DNA of 64,000 bases from the NCBI RefSeq assembly GCF_900106065.1, contig NZ_LT629796.1, positions 372,001-436,000 on the forward strand, given 5' to 3'. Position numbers and translations under genes: made by a program. Each line of letters opens with the position of its first letter. Within the stretch, counting starts at the first letter, position 1. The DNA comes from Pseudomonas mandelii. GTDB taxonomy: Bacteria > Pseudomonadota > Gammaproteobacteria > Pseudomonadales > Pseudomonadaceae. Below the pieces are notes generated by a model. That model ran no database searches, was not told the origin of the DNA, and saw nothing but the letters and a program-made list of their open reading frames with translations. Of the stretch, positions 1-10,975 are shown piece by piece.

Positions 1-20
1 GGGTTTTTTTTGCCTGCGAT

Positions 21-806
21 TCAGCCCTTCACATGCGCCAGCGGAAACAGGCGCTTGAAGTTTTCAGTGGTCTGCTCGGCAAATCGCTCGTAAGCCTCAC
101 CCCGCAACATTGCCAGAAACTCCGCCACCTCGCGCACGTACTGCGGCAGGTTGGGTTTGCCGCGATAAGGGATCGGCGCCAGGTACGGCGAGTCGGTTTC
201 TACCAGCAATCGATCAGCCGGCACTTTGCTGGCGACGTCACGCAGCGCATCGGCATTGCGAAAAGTGACAATGCCAGACAGGGAAATGTAATAGCCCATG
301 TCCAGCGCAGCCTTGGCCATGTCCCAGTCTTCCGTGAAGCAATGCAACACGCCCGCCTGAGGCAACGCAGCCTCGCGCAGCAAGCTCAACGTATCGGCAC
401 GGGCGCCACGGGTGTGGATGATCACCGGTTTGCCTGTTTGCTGAGCCGCCTGCAGGTGCAAGCGAAACGATGCCTGCTGCAACTCTGCCGCTTCCGGCTC
501 GTAGTGATAATCCAGGCCGGTTTCACCGATGGCCACGACACGGGGGTGATTGAGCTCACGCAACAACCAATCCAGCGCCGGAGCGGCACCCGGCTGTACA
601 TCCAGAGGATGCACGCCCACTGAACAGTCGACGTCGCCATAACGTTCGGCCAGGGCTTTGACATCCGCGGCATTTTCAACGCTGACGCCGATACATAAAA
701 AGTGCCCTACCCCGCGCTGCCGGGCCGCATCAAGCGCGGCATCCAGTGAGCCGTCGTGGGCGGCGAGGTCAAGACGATCGAGGTGACAATGGGAATCTAC
801 GAGCAT
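21..806 (-). CDS. TatD family metal-dependent hydrolase (YcfH type)
   Basis: A 261-residue protein of the TatD amidohydrolase superfamily, metal-dependent nucleases/hydrolases with a TIM-barrel fold in the cytoplasm. The metal-binding DSHCH motif sits at residues 4-8. Further ligand motifs are GETGLDYHYE with Glu95, His131 (IIHTRG), His155 (LHCF) and ETDSPYLAP near residue 205. Length matches E. coli YcfH (about 265). The start is an ATG that immediately gives the family N-terminus. It is the last gene of the minus-strand run, 14 bp after pilZ, as in other Pseudomonas and in E. coli, where ycfH follows holB. The exact substrate is not defined by sequence; a DNase or RNA-end-trimming role is known only for some relatives. 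Confidence 0.93.
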   Translation of the reverse strand: MLVDSHCHLDRLDLAAHDGSLDAALDAARQRGVGHFLCIGVSVENAADVKALAERYGDVDCSVGVHPLDVQPGAAPALDWLLRELNHPRVVAIGETGLDYHYEPEAAELQQASFRLHLQAAQQTGKPVIIHTRGARADTLSLLREAALPQAGVLHCFTEDWDMAKAALDMGYYISLSGIVTFRNADALRDVASKVPADRLLVETDSPYLAPIPYRGKPNLPQYVREVAEFLAMLRGEAYERFAEQTTENFKRLFPLAHVKG

Positions 807-820
807 AAAAGGGCTGCAAC

Positions 821-1177
821 TTACATCGTATGAGTGGGACGGTCGGACTTCAGGGCTCCGGCCAGATGGGTTTCGATTCGACTGCGCGCGGTGTTGTCGC
901 CGTCGTTGAATTGTACGCCGACCCCGGCAGCCCGATTGCCCTGCGCACCGTTGGGCGTAATCCAGGCAACCTTGCCGGCTACCGGAATCTTATCGACCTC
1001 ATCCATCAGGTTCAGCAGCATGAACACCTCGTCGCCCAACTTGTAGCTCTTGTTGGTCGGGATAAACAGGCCACCGTTCTTGATGAACGGCATGTAGGCC
1101 GCGTAAAGCACGGACTTGTCCTTGATGGTCAGGGACAAAATGCCGTTGCGCGGCCCCGGATTGACGGCTTCATTCAT
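821..1177 (-). CDS. pilZ: PilZ domain protein, type IV pilus assembly
   Basis: A 118-residue single-domain PilZ protein matching the founding Pseudomonas PilZ, which is needed for type IV pilus biogenesis. That member of the family lacks the usual c-di-GMP-binding RxxxR motif and acts through FimX and PilB (family knowledge). No convincing RxxxR/DxSxxG pair is visible here. Two ATGs are in frame; the inner one at 1177 is preferred because GGAGGT lies 5-6 nt upstream, whereas the ATG at 1189 is itself part of that Shine-Dalgarno region. Placement between holB and tatD is the usual Pseudomonas order. Confidence 0.92.
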   Translation of the reverse strand: MNEAVNPGPRNGILSLTIKDKSVLYAAYMPFIKNGGLFIPTNKSYKLGDEVFMLLNLMDEVDKIPVAGKVAWITPNGAQGNRAAGVGVQFNDGDNTARSRIETHLAGALKSDRPTHTM

Positions 1178-1219
1178 GCTGACCTCCATTGCTGATGATC
1201 AGAGTCTAGGCACAGACGA

Positions 1220-2840
<1,621 letters not shown>

Positions 2841-2850
2841 TTAATCAGAG

Positions 2851-4080
2851 TCATTGCGGGCTTTGCGGAGCCGGTGTGTCCGGCTCGGGCACGGGTTCGG
2901 GCGCCGGAGCGGGTTCTTGCGGCGCGTCTTGTGGCGCGTCTTGTGGCGCTACTTCTGGCAAAGCTTCGGGATCGGGATTGGGCGAAGCGGCCGGAATCGG
3001 CGCTTCGGCACCCGGTGTGTCGGCACTCGGAGTTTCTGGTGCGGAGACCGGTGCCGGACTGGACCGATAATCGGCACGACGCTTGAGCTGGAACTCGCGC
3101 ACCGCATTATTGTGGGCGTCCAGATCATCGGAGAACACGTGGCTGCCGTCACCGCGAGCCACAAAGTAGAGGCTGTTGCCTGCCACCGGGTTCAACGCGG
3201 CATGGATCGCTTCGCGGCCGACCATGGCAATCGGGGTGGGTGGCAGGCCCGAAATCATATAGGTGTTGTACGGCGTGGCCTCCTTGAGGTGGGCGCGGGT
3301 CAACTTGCCGCTGTAGCGATCACCCAGGCCGTAGATCACCGTCGGATCAGTCTGCAGCAGCATGCCCATCGCCATGCGTCGCACGAACACGCCTGCAATC
3401 TGCCCGCGCTCCTGGGGCACACCAGTTTCCTTTTCAACCAGCGAGGCCATGATCAGCGCCTGATAGGGTTCGGTGTACGGCAAATCAGCAGCGCGCTGCT
3501 CCCATTCCCTGGCCAGGACTTCGTCGAGGCGATCGTAGGCTTTTTTCAGCAGATCGACGTCGGTCATGCCCCGCACGAAGCGGTAAGTGTCGGGGAAGAA
3601 CCGGCCCTCGGGAAAGATCCCGGTATGGCCCAGCTTGGTCATCACTTCGCTATCGCTCAAGCCGTTGAGGGTCTGCTCGAGTTTTTCATCCTTGGCCAAT
3701 GCCGCCCGGACCTGATGAAAATTCCAGCCTTCGACCAGAGTCAGGCTGTACTGAACGATGTCCCCACGCTTCCACAGGTCGATCAGCCCTTCGACGGTCA
3801 TGCCGGGCTGCATGCGGTATTCGCCCTTGTGCAAGGGTTGTCCGGCCAGATTGAAACGCCAATACACGCGCAACCAGAAAGCGTCCTTGATGACGCCATC
3901 GGCTTCGAGTCGATAGAAGGTGCGGGTGGGTGTCGTGCCTTTAGGCACTTCCAGCAGTTCTTCCTGGGTGATGTTCAGCGGCTGATTCAGCGCCGTATGA
4001 ATCTTCCAGGCGGAGGCGCCCAGACACAGCCCTGCCAGAACCAATCCGGTTTCCAGCAGCAGCAACAATTTACGTCTCAC
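2851..4080 (-). CDS. mltG: Endolytic murein transglycosylase MltG (YceG)
   Basis: A 409-residue inner-membrane lytic transglycosylase that cleaves nascent glycan strands and so sets their length. One N-terminal membrane segment is seen at about residues 4-24. A LysM-like region follows, then the YceG catalytic domain with SLVEKETG containing the catalytic Glu216 (equivalent to E. coli Glu218) and QTDPTVIYG. The start is GTG. Unlike E. coli MltG (340 residues), it carries a low-complexity Pro/Ala/Glu tail from about residue 348 to the end, predicted to be disordered and periplasmic. It lies 3 bp after pabC, the same pabC-mltG-tmk-holB order as in E. coli. Confidence 0.95.
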   Translation of the reverse strand: MRRKLLLLLETGLVLAGLCLGASAWKIHTALNQPLNITQEELLEVPKGTTPTRTFYRLEADGVIKDAFWLRVYWRFNLAGQPLHKGEYRMQPGMTVEGLIDLWKRGDIVQYSLTLVEGWNFHQVRAALAKDEKLEQTLNGLSDSEVMTKLGHTGIFPEGRFFPDTYRFVRGMTDVDLLKKAYDRLDEVLAREWEQRAADLPYTEPYQALIMASLVEKETGVPQERGQIAGVFVRRMAMGMLLQTDPTVIYGLGDRYSGKLTRAHLKEATPYNTYMISGLPPTPIAMVGREAIHAALNPVAGNSLYFVARGDGSHVFSDDLDAHNNAVREFQLKRRADYRSSPAPVSAPETPSADTPGAEAPIPAASPNPDPEALPEVAPQDAPQDAPQEPAPAPEPVPEPDTPAPQSPQ

Positions 4081-4083
4081 GTA

Positions 4084-4899
4084 TCAAGCATCCAGTAGCG
4101 CATGGGCAATGGTTTGGAGTTTACGGGTGAGCGGCCCAACCGGCCAGCTCAGCGCAGCATAGGCGCGCACCGGCCAAACGCCATACACGCTGTTGCAGAC
4201 AAAGACTTCATCGGCCCATTGCAGCTGATCGAGGCTGATGTCGGTGATTTGCGTGGGGATCCCCAATGACTCGGCTTGAAACAATAATTCGGCACGCATC
4301 ACACCCGCCACGCCGCAGCGCTTCAAATCGGCTGTGATCAACACGCCATCGCGCACCAGGAAAAGATTACTGAATACGCCTTCGATCACCCGCCCTGTCC
4401 TGTCGAGCATCAAGCCTTCGGCATGCTCGGTGTCCTGCCATTCGGAACGGGCGATGACCTGCTCCAGGCGGTTCAGGTGTTTGAGGCCGGCAAGCAGTGG
4501 TTGCCTGGACAGTCGCGTCGCACACGGGAATAGGCGAACGCCCTGCTCGCCATGAACGGCAGGATAAGCAGCGGGGGGATTTCCTTGCAGAATACGTCGG
4601 GCCTGAGCCGAAGGATCGGGAGCGTAACCACGCAGACTGTCGCCGCGGGTGAGGATGAGCTTGAGCACACCTTGACCCAGTGCGGCGGCATAGGCCAGCA
4701 GCTCACTGCGGATCAACTCGTGATCGGCAGTGATCGCCAGCCGTGAACAGCCATCGGCCAGACGCGACAGATGTCGGTCCAGCAACAAGGGTTGCCCACC
4801 ACGCACGGCGATGGTCTCGAACAGACCATCACCGTAAGCCAGGCCGCGATCCTTCAGCGACAAAGCGTCAGCCGGCTGACCGTCGACCCAGCTGTCCAT
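4084..4899 (-). CDS. pabC: Aminodeoxychorismate lyase
   Basis: A 271-residue fold-type IV PLP enzyme that converts 4-amino-4-deoxychorismate to p-aminobenzoate and pyruvate in folate synthesis. The PLP lysine is Lys140 in GLKHLNRLEQ. The Glu of the fold-type IV signature is in DRTGRVIEGVFSNLF, and the N-terminal LAYGDGLFET motif is intact. Length equals the E. coli enzyme (269). The ATG at 4899 overlaps the fabF stop by one base, so the two genes are likely translationally coupled. A branched-chain aminotransferase-like role cannot be fully excluded by fold alone, but context supports PabC. Confidence 0.94.
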   Translation of the reverse strand: MDSWVDGQPADALSLKDRGLAYGDGLFETIAVRGGQPLLLDRHLSRLADGCSRLAITADHELIRSELLAYAAALGQGVLKLILTRGDSLRGYAPDPSAQARRILQGNPPAAYPAVHGEQGVRLFPCATRLSRQPLLAGLKHLNRLEQVIARSEWQDTEHAEGLMLDRTGRVIEGVFSNLFLVRDGVLITADLKRCGVAGVMRAELLFQAESLGIPTQITDISLDQLQWADEVFVCNSVYGVWPVRAYAALSWPVGPLTRKLQTIAHALLDA

Positions 4900-6143
4900 C
4901 AGTCAGCGAACCGGCGGAACACCAGCGAGCCGTTGGTACCGCCAAATCCGAAGGAGTTGGAGAGCACCACATCAATATCCATATTGCGCGCGGTGTGCGG
5001 CACGAAATCGAGATCGCAGCCTTCGTCCGGTTCATCGAGGTTAATGGTCGGTGGCGCTACCTGGCTGTTGATCGCCAGCACGCTGAAGATCGCCTCGACT
5101 GCGCCTGCTGCACCCAGCAAGTGACCGGTCATGGACTTGGTCGAACTGACGGCCAGTTTGTAGGCGTGATCGCCGAACACCGACTTGATCGCACAGGCTT
5201 CGGCGAGGTCGCCGGCCGAGGTCGAGGTGCCGTGGGCGTTGATGTACTGGACCTGATCGCCATTGATCCTGGCGTCGCGCAAGGCATTAGTGATGCAACG
5301 GGCAGCACCGGCGCCATCGGCGGGAGGCGAAGTCATGTGGTAGGCATCGCCGCTGGTGCCGAAACCGATCAGCTCGGCATAGATGGTCGCGCCGCGCGCC
5401 TTGGCGTGCTCCAGCTCTTCGAGAACCAGGGCGCCGGCACCGTCGGACAAAACGAAGCCATCACGGCCCTTGTCCCATGGACGGCTGGCACGGGTTGGCT
5501 CGTCGTTGCGGGTCGACAGCGCACGGGAAGCACCGAAGCCACCCATGCCCAGACCGCAAGCCGCCATCTCGGCGCCGCCGGCAATCATCACGTCGGCTTC
5601 GTCGTACATGATGTTGCGCGCAGCCATGCCAATGCAGTGCGTACCGGTGGTACACGCGGTGGCGATGGCGTAGTTAGGTCCCTGTGCACCCAAGTGGATG
5701 GACAGAAAACCGGAAATCATATTGATGATCGAGCCAGGCACGAAAAACGGAGAAATCCGTCGTGGCCCGGAATCATGCAGGGTGCGGCTGGTTTCTTCGA
5801 TATTGGTCAGACCGCCAATACCCGACCCCATGGCCACGCCGATGCGTTCACGGTTGGCGTCGGTGACTTCAAGGCCTGCGTTACGTACAGCCTGAAAACC
5901 TGCGGCCAGACCGTACTGAATGAACAGGTCGAGCTTTCGAGCTTCCTTGACCGACAGGTATTCCTCGACATTGAAGCCCTTTACCGAGCCGCCAAAACGG
6001 GTGGAATAGGCAGAAAGGTCGGTGTGTTCGATCAGACCAATGCCACTGCGGCCAGCCAGAATGCCCTGCCAACTGCTTGGCACATCCGTGCCCAGTGGCG
6101 ACAACATACCCATACCGGTGACTACGACGCGTCTACGCGACAC
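4899..6143 (-). CDS. fabF: Beta-ketoacyl-ACP synthase II
   Basis: A 414-residue condensing enzyme that elongates acyl-ACP with malonyl-ACP in type II fatty acid synthesis. The Cys-His-His triad is visible: Cys164 (ATACTTG), His304 ([11 protein letters not shown]) and His341 ([11 protein letters not shown]). The GTG at 6143 is chosen because it starts the family N-terminus SRRRVVVTG and is preceded by GGAGAG at proper spacing; the ATG 33 bp upstream would add unrelated residues. It is separated from acpP by a 108-bp gap holding a strong hairpin, so it is probably expressed by read-through or its own signal. Confidence 0.96.
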   Translation of the reverse strand: MSRRRVVVTGMGMLSPLGTDVPSSWQGILAGRSGIGLIEHTDLSAYSTRFGGSVKGFNVEEYLSVKEARKLDLFIQYGLAAGFQAVRNAGLEVTDANRERIGVAMGSGIGGLTNIEETSRTLHDSGPRRISPFFVPGSIINMISGFLSIHLGAQGPNYAIATACTTGTHCIGMAARNIMYDEADVMIAGGAEMAACGLGMGGFGASRALSTRNDEPTRASRPWDKGRDGFVLSDGAGALVLEELEHAKARGATIYAELIGFGTSGDAYHMTSPPADGAGAARCITNALRDARINGDQVQYINAHGTSTSAGDLAEACAIKSVFGDHAYKLAVSSTKSMTGHLLGAAGAVEAIFSVLAINSQVAPPTINLDEPDEGCDLDFVPHTARNMDIDVVLSNSFGFGGTNGSLVFRRFAD

Positions 6144-6187
6144 AGCACTCTCCTTTTTCAAATGACGACTTTGCATCAGGCCTAAAG

Positions 6188-6222
6188 AAAAAACCGCACG
6201 CCGTGATGGCAGTGCGGTTTTT
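6188..6222 (-). terminator. Terminator-like hairpin between acpP and fabF
   Basis: Perfect 9-bp arms AAACCGCAC (6191-6199) and GTGCGGTTT (6212-6220) are flanked by A/T runs. On the minus strand this is an intrinsic terminator just after acpP. Because fabF follows at once, it probably acts as a partial terminator that makes acpP transcript more abundant than fabF transcript. Confidence 0.75.
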
Positions 6223-6251
6223 CCATGACAGCAAGCAACGATTACAAGCTA

Positions 6252-6488
6252 TTAAGCCTGGTGGTTAGTAACGTAATCGATTGCGGCTTGTACAGTAGTG
6301 ATCTTCTCAGCTTCTTCGTCAGGGATTTCGGTCTCGAATTCCTCTTCCAGAGCCATCACCAGCTCAACGGTGTCAAGGGAGTCGGCACCCAGGTCTTCAA
6401 CGAAGGAAGCAGTGTTGACCACTTCTTCTTCTTTAACGCCCAGTTGCTCAGCAACGATTTTCTTGACGCGCTCTTCGATGGTGCTCAT
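6252..6488 (-). CDS. acpP: Acyl carrier protein
   Basis: A 78-residue, strongly acidic acyl carrier protein. The 4'-phosphopantetheine attachment site is Ser37 in [12 protein letters not shown]. It shuttles acyl chains between FabD, FabG, FabF and PlsX, whose genes surround it. The ATG at 6488 is unambiguous, and length matches E. coli AcpP (78). It sits in a longer than usual gap from fabG (about 190 bp), consistent with a separate strong promoter, and is followed by a hairpin that would isolate its high expression. Confidence 0.98.
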   Translation of the reverse strand: MSTIEERVKKIVAEQLGVKEEEVVNTASFVEDLGADSLDTVELVMALEEEFETEIPDEEAEKITTVQAAIDYVTNHQA

Positions 6489-6679
6489 ACCTTGTTTTCA
6501 CTCCTAATGGACAAATTCAGGCAGCTGGCCAGTGGGTAAGTGTATAGAAAGACTTTTCAGTTTTTCAACTGAAAGCTTCACTCCTCAAACCCGACGGCCC
6601 TCTGCCTATAAATAGATTGCAGCTTTATAACGGATTTTAGACAGCTCGTATGACATTTTTTTGAAGCAATCCGTCACAT

Positions 6680-7423
6680 TTAACTCATGTACATCCCGCC
6701 GTTCACCGGGATTGTAGCCCCAGTAACGTAAGCCGCACCGTCGGATGCAAGAAAAGCGACCACAGACGCGATCTCTTGAGCTTGCCCCAGACGGCCCAGC
6801 GGAATCTGCGTCTGCAAGGCTTCACGCTGTGCCTCAGGCAGTTCGCGGGTCATATCGGTGTCGATGAACCCAGGGGCCACCGAGTTTACCGTAATCGAAC
6901 GCGAACCGACTTCACGCGCCAGTGCACGGCTGAAACCTTCCAGACCGGCCTTGGCGGCTGCGTAGTTTACTTGGCCTGCGTTGCCCATGGCACCCACAAC
7001 CGAGCCAATACTGATAATTCGTCCCCAACGGGCTTTGGTCATACCGCGCAAAACGCCCTTGGACAGGCGGAACAGACTGTTCAGGTTGGTATCGACGACG
7101 TCATGCCATTCGTCATCTTTCATGCGCATCATCAGATTATCGCGGGTGATACCGGCATTGTTGACCAGGATCGCCGGCGCACCGAACTGTGCTGTGATGC
7201 TCGCCAATACGGCAGCAACGGATTCGTCGCTGGTGACATTGAGTTCCAGACCAGTGCCTTGAATACCATTTTCTTTCAGGGTAGCGGCAATACGCTCGGC
7301 GCCGGAAGCGGACGTCGCGGTACCGACAACAATAGCGCCCTGACGACCCAGTTCCAGGGCGATGGCCTGGCCGATACCGCGGCTCGCACCGGTGACCAGT
7401 GCAACTTTACCTTGCAGACTCAT
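6680..7423 (-). CDS. fabG: 3-oxoacyl-ACP reductase
   Basis: A 247-residue short-chain dehydrogenase/reductase that reduces beta-ketoacyl-ACP with NADPH in fatty acid elongation. The cofactor motif TGASRGIG is at residues 11-18 and NNAG at 88-91. The catalytic Ser-Tyr-Lys set is Ser141, Tyr154 and Lys158 (GQVNYAAAKAG). The ATG at 7423 has AGGAGA upstream; an upstream in-frame extension lacks conservation. It lies 16 bp after fabD, in the standard plsX-fabD-fabG-acpP-fabF order. Confidence 0.97.
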   Translation of the reverse strand: MSLQGKVALVTGASRGIGQAIALELGRQGAIVVGTATSASGAERIAATLKENGIQGTGLELNVTSDESVAAVLASITAQFGAPAILVNNAGITRDNLMMRMKDDEWHDVVDTNLNSLFRLSKGVLRGMTKARWGRIISIGSVVGAMGNAGQVNYAAAKAGLEGFSRALAREVGSRSITVNSVAPGFIDTDMTRELPEAQREALQTQIPLGRLGQAQEIASVVAFLASDGAAYVTGATIPVNGGMYMS

Positions 7424-7439
7424 GCAAGTTTCTCCTGAT

Positions 7440-8378
7440 TCAGGCCAGCGCTGCACGGGCGGCAGCGAAAGCGTCTGGGGTATTGAGGTTGGATGTCGAC
7501 ACGCCTTCGGCGCAACGCTTGTTCAGGCCGGCGAGTACTTTGCCAGGGCCGCATTCGACCAGCTGGTTCGCGCCCTTGGCGGCCAGCGCCTGGACCGACT
7601 CAACCCAGCGTACAGGCTTGTAGAGCTGCTCAAGCAGATCGCGCTTGAGGGCTTCCAGATCGGCCGGCACATTGGCGCTGACGTTCTGCACCACAGGGAT
7701 CTGCGGAGCCTGCCAGTCAATGGCAGCGATCGACTCAGCGAAACGCTCGGCTGCCGGACGCATCAATTCGCAGTGGGACGGCACGCTGACCGGCAACGGC
7801 ATGGCACGCTTGGCACCACGAGCCTTGCAGCCTTCGATGGCGCGTTCGACCGCAGCTTTGGCACCGGCGATCACGACCTGGCCCGGGGAGTTGAAGTTGA
7901 CCGCGCTGACCACTTCGCCTTGCGCCGCTTCGGCACAGGCGGCCAACACGTCAGCATCTTCCAGACCCAGGATTGCGGCCATGCCGCCCTGCCCGGCCGG
8001 AACCGCTTCCTGCATCAACTGACCACGGCGCTCCACCAGTTTGACGGCGGCGCCCAGGCTCAGGCTGCCCGCCGCGACCAGTGCGCTGTACTCGCCCAGG
8101 CTGTGACCGGCAACGTAAGCCGGACGCGCGCCGCCTTCCGCCAGCCACAGACGCCACAAGGCGATCGAGGCAGTCAGAATGGCCGGCTGGGTTTTATCGG
8201 TTTGATTGAGTTGCTCTTCCGGCCCTTGCTGGGTCAGTGCCCACAGGTCGTAACCCAGAGCATCGGAAGCTTCTTTGAATGTTTCGAGGACAACCGGATG
8301 TTGTGCGCCCAACTCGGCCAGCATGCCGAGGGACTGCGAACCCTGTCCTGGAAAGACGAATGCGAGGGAAGCAGACAT
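7440..8378 (-). CDS. fabD: Malonyl-CoA:ACP transacylase
   Basis: A 312-residue acyltransferase that loads malonyl groups from CoA to AcpP. GQGSQ (residues 11-15) forms the oxyanion region, Ser93 in GHSLGEY is the nucleophile and His202 in PSHCELM is the catalytic base. Length matches E. coli FabD (309). The ATG at 8378 gives the conserved SLAFVFPGQGSQ N-terminus and has AGGGGC upstream. The 126-bp gap to plsX may hold a separate promoter; none was firmly assigned. Confidence 0.97.
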   Translation of the reverse strand: MSASLAFVFPGQGSQSLGMLAELGAQHPVVLETFKEASDALGYDLWALTQQGPEEQLNQTDKTQPAILTASIALWRLWLAEGGARPAYVAGHSLGEYSALVAAGSLSLGAAVKLVERRGQLMQEAVPAGQGGMAAILGLEDADVLAACAEAAQGEVVSAVNFNSPGQVVIAGAKAAVERAIEGCKARGAKRAMPLPVSVPSHCELMRPAAERFAESIAAIDWQAPQIPVVQNVSANVPADLEALKRDLLEQLYKPVRWVESVQALAAKGANQLVECGPGKVLAGLNKRCAEGVSTSNLNTPDAFAAARAALA

Positions 8379-8504
8379 GTAACAAGCCCCTAATGATCTT
8401 GTCGTCGGAGAATTTGACGTCCCGCTTGGGGGACGCAAGAAACTGACAGTTGGATGGCCAATTGAACTGAGCGGTCACATTTAAGCATTGTCCGACGAAA
8501 ACGC

Positions 8505-9515
8505 CTAAAGCAACAAATCCTCCAGACGACCGTGAATGCGTTCCGGAAGGTTTTCCTGGATCTCGATCAGCGCACGGGAAATGGCACTCTGAAAACCCTG
8601 AACCCCGGCCGAACCGTGGCTTTTCACCACAATCCCCTGCAAACCCAGGAAGCTTGCGCCGTTATGTCGCGCAGGCGCCAGATCGGCCTGCAAACGCTTC
8701 ATCAGGGGTAGCGCCAGCGCGCCGATCATTTTCGAGGCGAGGTTTTTCTTGAACAAGGCTTCGATGCGCCCGGCAATCATGGTCGCCAGGCCTTCGCTGG
8801 ACTTGAGCAGGATATTGCCGACAAAGCCGTCACACACCACCACGTCCGCCTCGCCCCGGTACAAACCGTCACCTTCGACAAAGCCGATGTAGTTGATGCC
8901 GCGAGCACTTTGCAACAAGGTCGCCGCCAGCTTGACCTGCTGATTACCCTTGATGTCTTCGGTGCCGATGTTCAGCAAGGCCACCCGTGGGCGAACAATG
9001 CCGAGGGTTTCTGCCGCCACCGAGCCCATCACCGCAAATTGCAATAAATGCTCGGCACTGCAATCAACGTTGGCGCCGAGGTCGAGCAACTGGCAATAAC
9101 CCTTCTGCGTTGGAATCGCCGCCACCATCGCCGGCCGATCGATGCCGGGCAACGTCTTGAGCACAAACCGCGACAACGCCATCAGCGCACCGGTATTGCC
9201 GGCACTGACACAGGCCTGAACCTTGCCATCACGCAACAACTCAAGCGCCACGCGCATCGACGAGTCAGGCTTGCCACGCAAGGCCTGGGCAGGCTTTTCG
9301 TCCATGGCGATGACTTCGGACGCCGGAGCAATCGACAGGCGCGAGCGATCCACAGCCGATTGGCCAGAGAGCAATTCTTCAAGAAGAGAGGGTTGACCGA
9401 CGAGGGTCAGGTGCAGCGAGGGCGTAGCAGACAGACAAGCAAGGCTGGCCTGAACAATGCTGCGGGGACCGAAGTCCCCGCCCATTGCGTCAATCGCGAT
9501 GACTTGAGCAGACAA
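8505..9515 (-). CDS. plsX: Phosphate acyltransferase PlsX
   Basis: A 336-residue PlsX that makes acyl-phosphate from acyl-ACP, the donor for PlsY in glycerophospholipid synthesis. [12 protein letters not shown] at the N-terminus and [16 protein letters not shown] are family signatures. The only usable start that keeps the conserved N-terminus is a TTG at 9515, 4 bp beyond the rpmF stop, with a weak Shine-Dalgarno. This suggests that translation depends on ribosomes finishing rpmF. Order rpmF-plsX-fabD is conserved across proteobacteria. Confidence 0.94.
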   Translation of the reverse strand: MSAQVIAIDAMGGDFGPRSIVQASLACLSATPSLHLTLVGQPSLLEELLSGQSAVDRSRLSIAPASEVIAMDEKPAQALRGKPDSSMRVALELLRDGKVQACVSAGNTGALMALSRFVLKTLPGIDRPAMVAAIPTQKGYCQLLDLGANVDCSAEHLLQFAVMGSVAAETLGIVRPRVALLNIGTEDIKGNQQVKLAATLLQSARGINYIGFVEGDGLYRGEADVVVCDGFVGNILLKSSEGLATMIAGRIEALFKKNLASKMIGALALPLMKRLQADLAPARHNGASFLGLQGIVVKSHGSAGVQGFQSAISRALIEIQENLPERIHGRLEDLLL

Positions 9516-9519
9516 GTGA

Positions 9520-9702
9520 TTACTCGTCAGCGCCCTTGTCGATCACTTTACGGCCACGGTATACGCCTTCTGGCGATACGTGGTGACGCAGGTGAATTTC
9601 ACCGGTGGTTTTTTCTACAGACAGAGTGCTTGCCGTCAGGGCGTCGTGCGAACGACGCATGTCACGGGCAGAGCGGGATTTTTTGTTCTGCTGAACAGCC
9701 AT
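9520..9702 (-). CDS. rpmF: 50S ribosomal protein L32
   Basis: A 60-residue basic ribosomal protein of the large subunit. The N-terminus [20 protein letters not shown] is the L32 signature. No cysteines are present, so this is the zinc-free form usual in proteobacteria. It lies 13 bp after the YceD gene and 4 bp before plsX; yceD-rpmF-plsX is a classic operon that links translation to lipid synthesis. Confidence 0.97.
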   Translation of the reverse strand: MAVQQNKKSRSARDMRRSHDALTASTLSVEKTTGEIHLRHHVSPEGVYRGRKVIDKGADE

Positions 9703-9715
9703 AATTGATTAACTC

Positions 9716-10243
9716 CTAAACGTTTGGGTCACGCTTTAACTGCGCCAATACACTGAACGGGTTGGACCGCGTTACCTCGTCCTCGCTCGGTTCGGGCTCA
9801 TCGAGACCCGCCGGCTGCTGGCATTCTTCCGGATGATGAGCAGGCACAATGGGCAAGGCGAGCAGAAGCTCCTCCTCGATCAGTGACTGCAGATCCAATG
9901 GATCTTCGCCCAGTTCCAGCACGTCATAACCTTTCGGCAACGACTGGGTATTCGCACCCTCCTTCACCACAGCATAACTGCATTCGCTATGGATCGGCAG
10001 GGTGACCAGCTCAAGACAACGCTGGCAAACCATTTTGACTTCGGTGTCGATAAAACTGTGGATTACCACAGACTTACGTTCATCTCGTTCAAAAACGAAT
10101 TTAGCCTGCACCGTACCGACAGTATCGGAAAGCGGGTCGCAGAGTCTCTCCAAATCGGCCAGCAGCAGTTCACCTTGAAGGGTGGTGCCACGGTCAGCCA
10201 ATTTGCGCGGGTCAACGTGAGGTGGAATCGGGTCATTCAACAT
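9716..10243 (-). CDS. yceD: YceD (DUF177) family protein, 23S rRNA accumulation protein
   Basis: A 175-residue DUF177 protein. E. coli YceD and plant homologues are needed for normal 23S rRNA accumulation (family knowledge). A conserved CQRC motif appears in the middle and an acidic stretch in the C-terminal half. The ATG at 10243 (MLNDPIPPHVDPRKLADRG) is preferred over the ATG eight codons upstream because the conserved family N-terminus begins there. It is the first gene of the minus-strand rpmF operon and is divergent from maf-2. Confidence 0.9.
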   Translation of the reverse strand: MLNDPIPPHVDPRKLADRGTTLQGELLLADLERLCDPLSDTVGTVQAKFVFERDERKSVVIHSFIDTEVKMVCQRCLELVTLPIHSECSYAVVKEGANTQSLPKGYDVLELGEDPLDLQSLIEEELLLALPIVPAHHPEECQQPAGLDEPEPSEDEVTRSNPFSVLAQLKRDPNV

Positions 10244-10348
10244 AGGCGCAGCATTATAGGGATGCACCCAGCCATGTCAAAGGAAATTCAGCCCTGTCCG
10301 TCACTTGGAAGCCTCGGTAGAATTCGCGCCTGTCTTCCGGAGATGCGC

Positions 10349-10927
10349 ATGCTGCCTTTATTACTCGCTTCAAGCTCGGTTTATCGCCGGCAATTGCTGG
10401 CCCGCTTGCAGCTGCCATTCACCTGCAGCTCGCCGGATATCGATGAAAGCCATCGCTCCGGCGAGACGGCCATCGAACTGGTAAAACGCCTTGCCGAAGA
10501 AAAAGCCCGGGCACTGGCCGGCAGCCATCCTGCTCATCTGATTATCGGCTCCGACCAGGTTGCCGTCCTCGGCAATCGAATCATCGGCAAACCCCACACC
10601 TTCGAGAAGGCCCGCGAACAACTACTGGCATCCAGCGGTGCCAGCGTGACCTTCCTGACGGGCCTGGCGCTGTTCAACAGCCAGACCGGCGACTGCCAGG
10701 TCGACTGCGTGCCTTTCACCGTGCACATGCGCACCCTCGACCCGGCACGCATCGAGCGCTACCTGCACGCCGAACAGCCCTACGACTGCGCTGGCAGCTT
10801 CAAGGCCGAAGGCTTGGGGGTGAGCCTGTTTCAAAGCACCGAAGGCCCTGACGCCACCAGCCTGATCGGCCTGCCGCTGATTCGCCTGATCGACATGCTA
10901 CTGGCCGAGGGCGTGCAAATTCCCTGA
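10349..10927 (+). CDS. Maf-family nucleotide pyrophosphatase, YceF type
   Basis: A 192-residue Maf/HAM1-like pyrophosphatase, closest by motif to E. coli YceF, which hydrolyses 7-methyl-GTP. ASSSVYRRQLLARL at the N-terminus and GSDQVAVL with the conserved Asp are family signatures. Two ATGs occur 6 nt apart; the second (10349) is chosen because GGAG ends at 10342, giving a 6-nt spacer, while the first abuts it. It is divergent from yceD and followed by a strong terminator. E. coli keeps yceF next to yceD-rpmF as well. Confidence 0.93.
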   Translation: MLPLLLASSSVYRRQLLARLQLPFTCSSPDIDESHRSGETAIELVKRLAEEKARALAGSHPAHLIIGSDQVAVLGNRIIGKPHTFEKAREQLLASSGASVTFLTGLALFNSQTGDCQVDCVPFTVHMRTLDPARIERYLHAEQPYDCAGSFKAEGLGVSLFQSTEGPDATSLIGLPLIRLIDMLLAEGVQIP

Positions 10928-10931
10928 ACAC

Positions 10932-10960
10932 AAAAAACCGGCCACTGCGGCCGGTTTTCT
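10932..10960. terminator. Bidirectional intrinsic terminator
   Basis: Arms AAAACCGGCC (10934-10943) and GGCCGGTTTT (10949-10958) form a perfect 10-bp stem with a 5-nt loop. A/T runs on both sides can stop maf-2 on the plus strand and sppA on the minus strand. Confidence 0.85.
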
Positions 10961-10975
10961 GATGCAACCAAAGAA

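Noticed and set aside
1..20. T-run at the window start as a terminator
   Set aside because: Only a T-run is visible; any stem would lie outside the window, and on the tatD strand it would be an A-run.
4743..6185. 480-codon open frame antisense to fabF and pabC
   Set aside because: It spans two well-supported genes on the other strand and has no domain; a codon-bias artefact.
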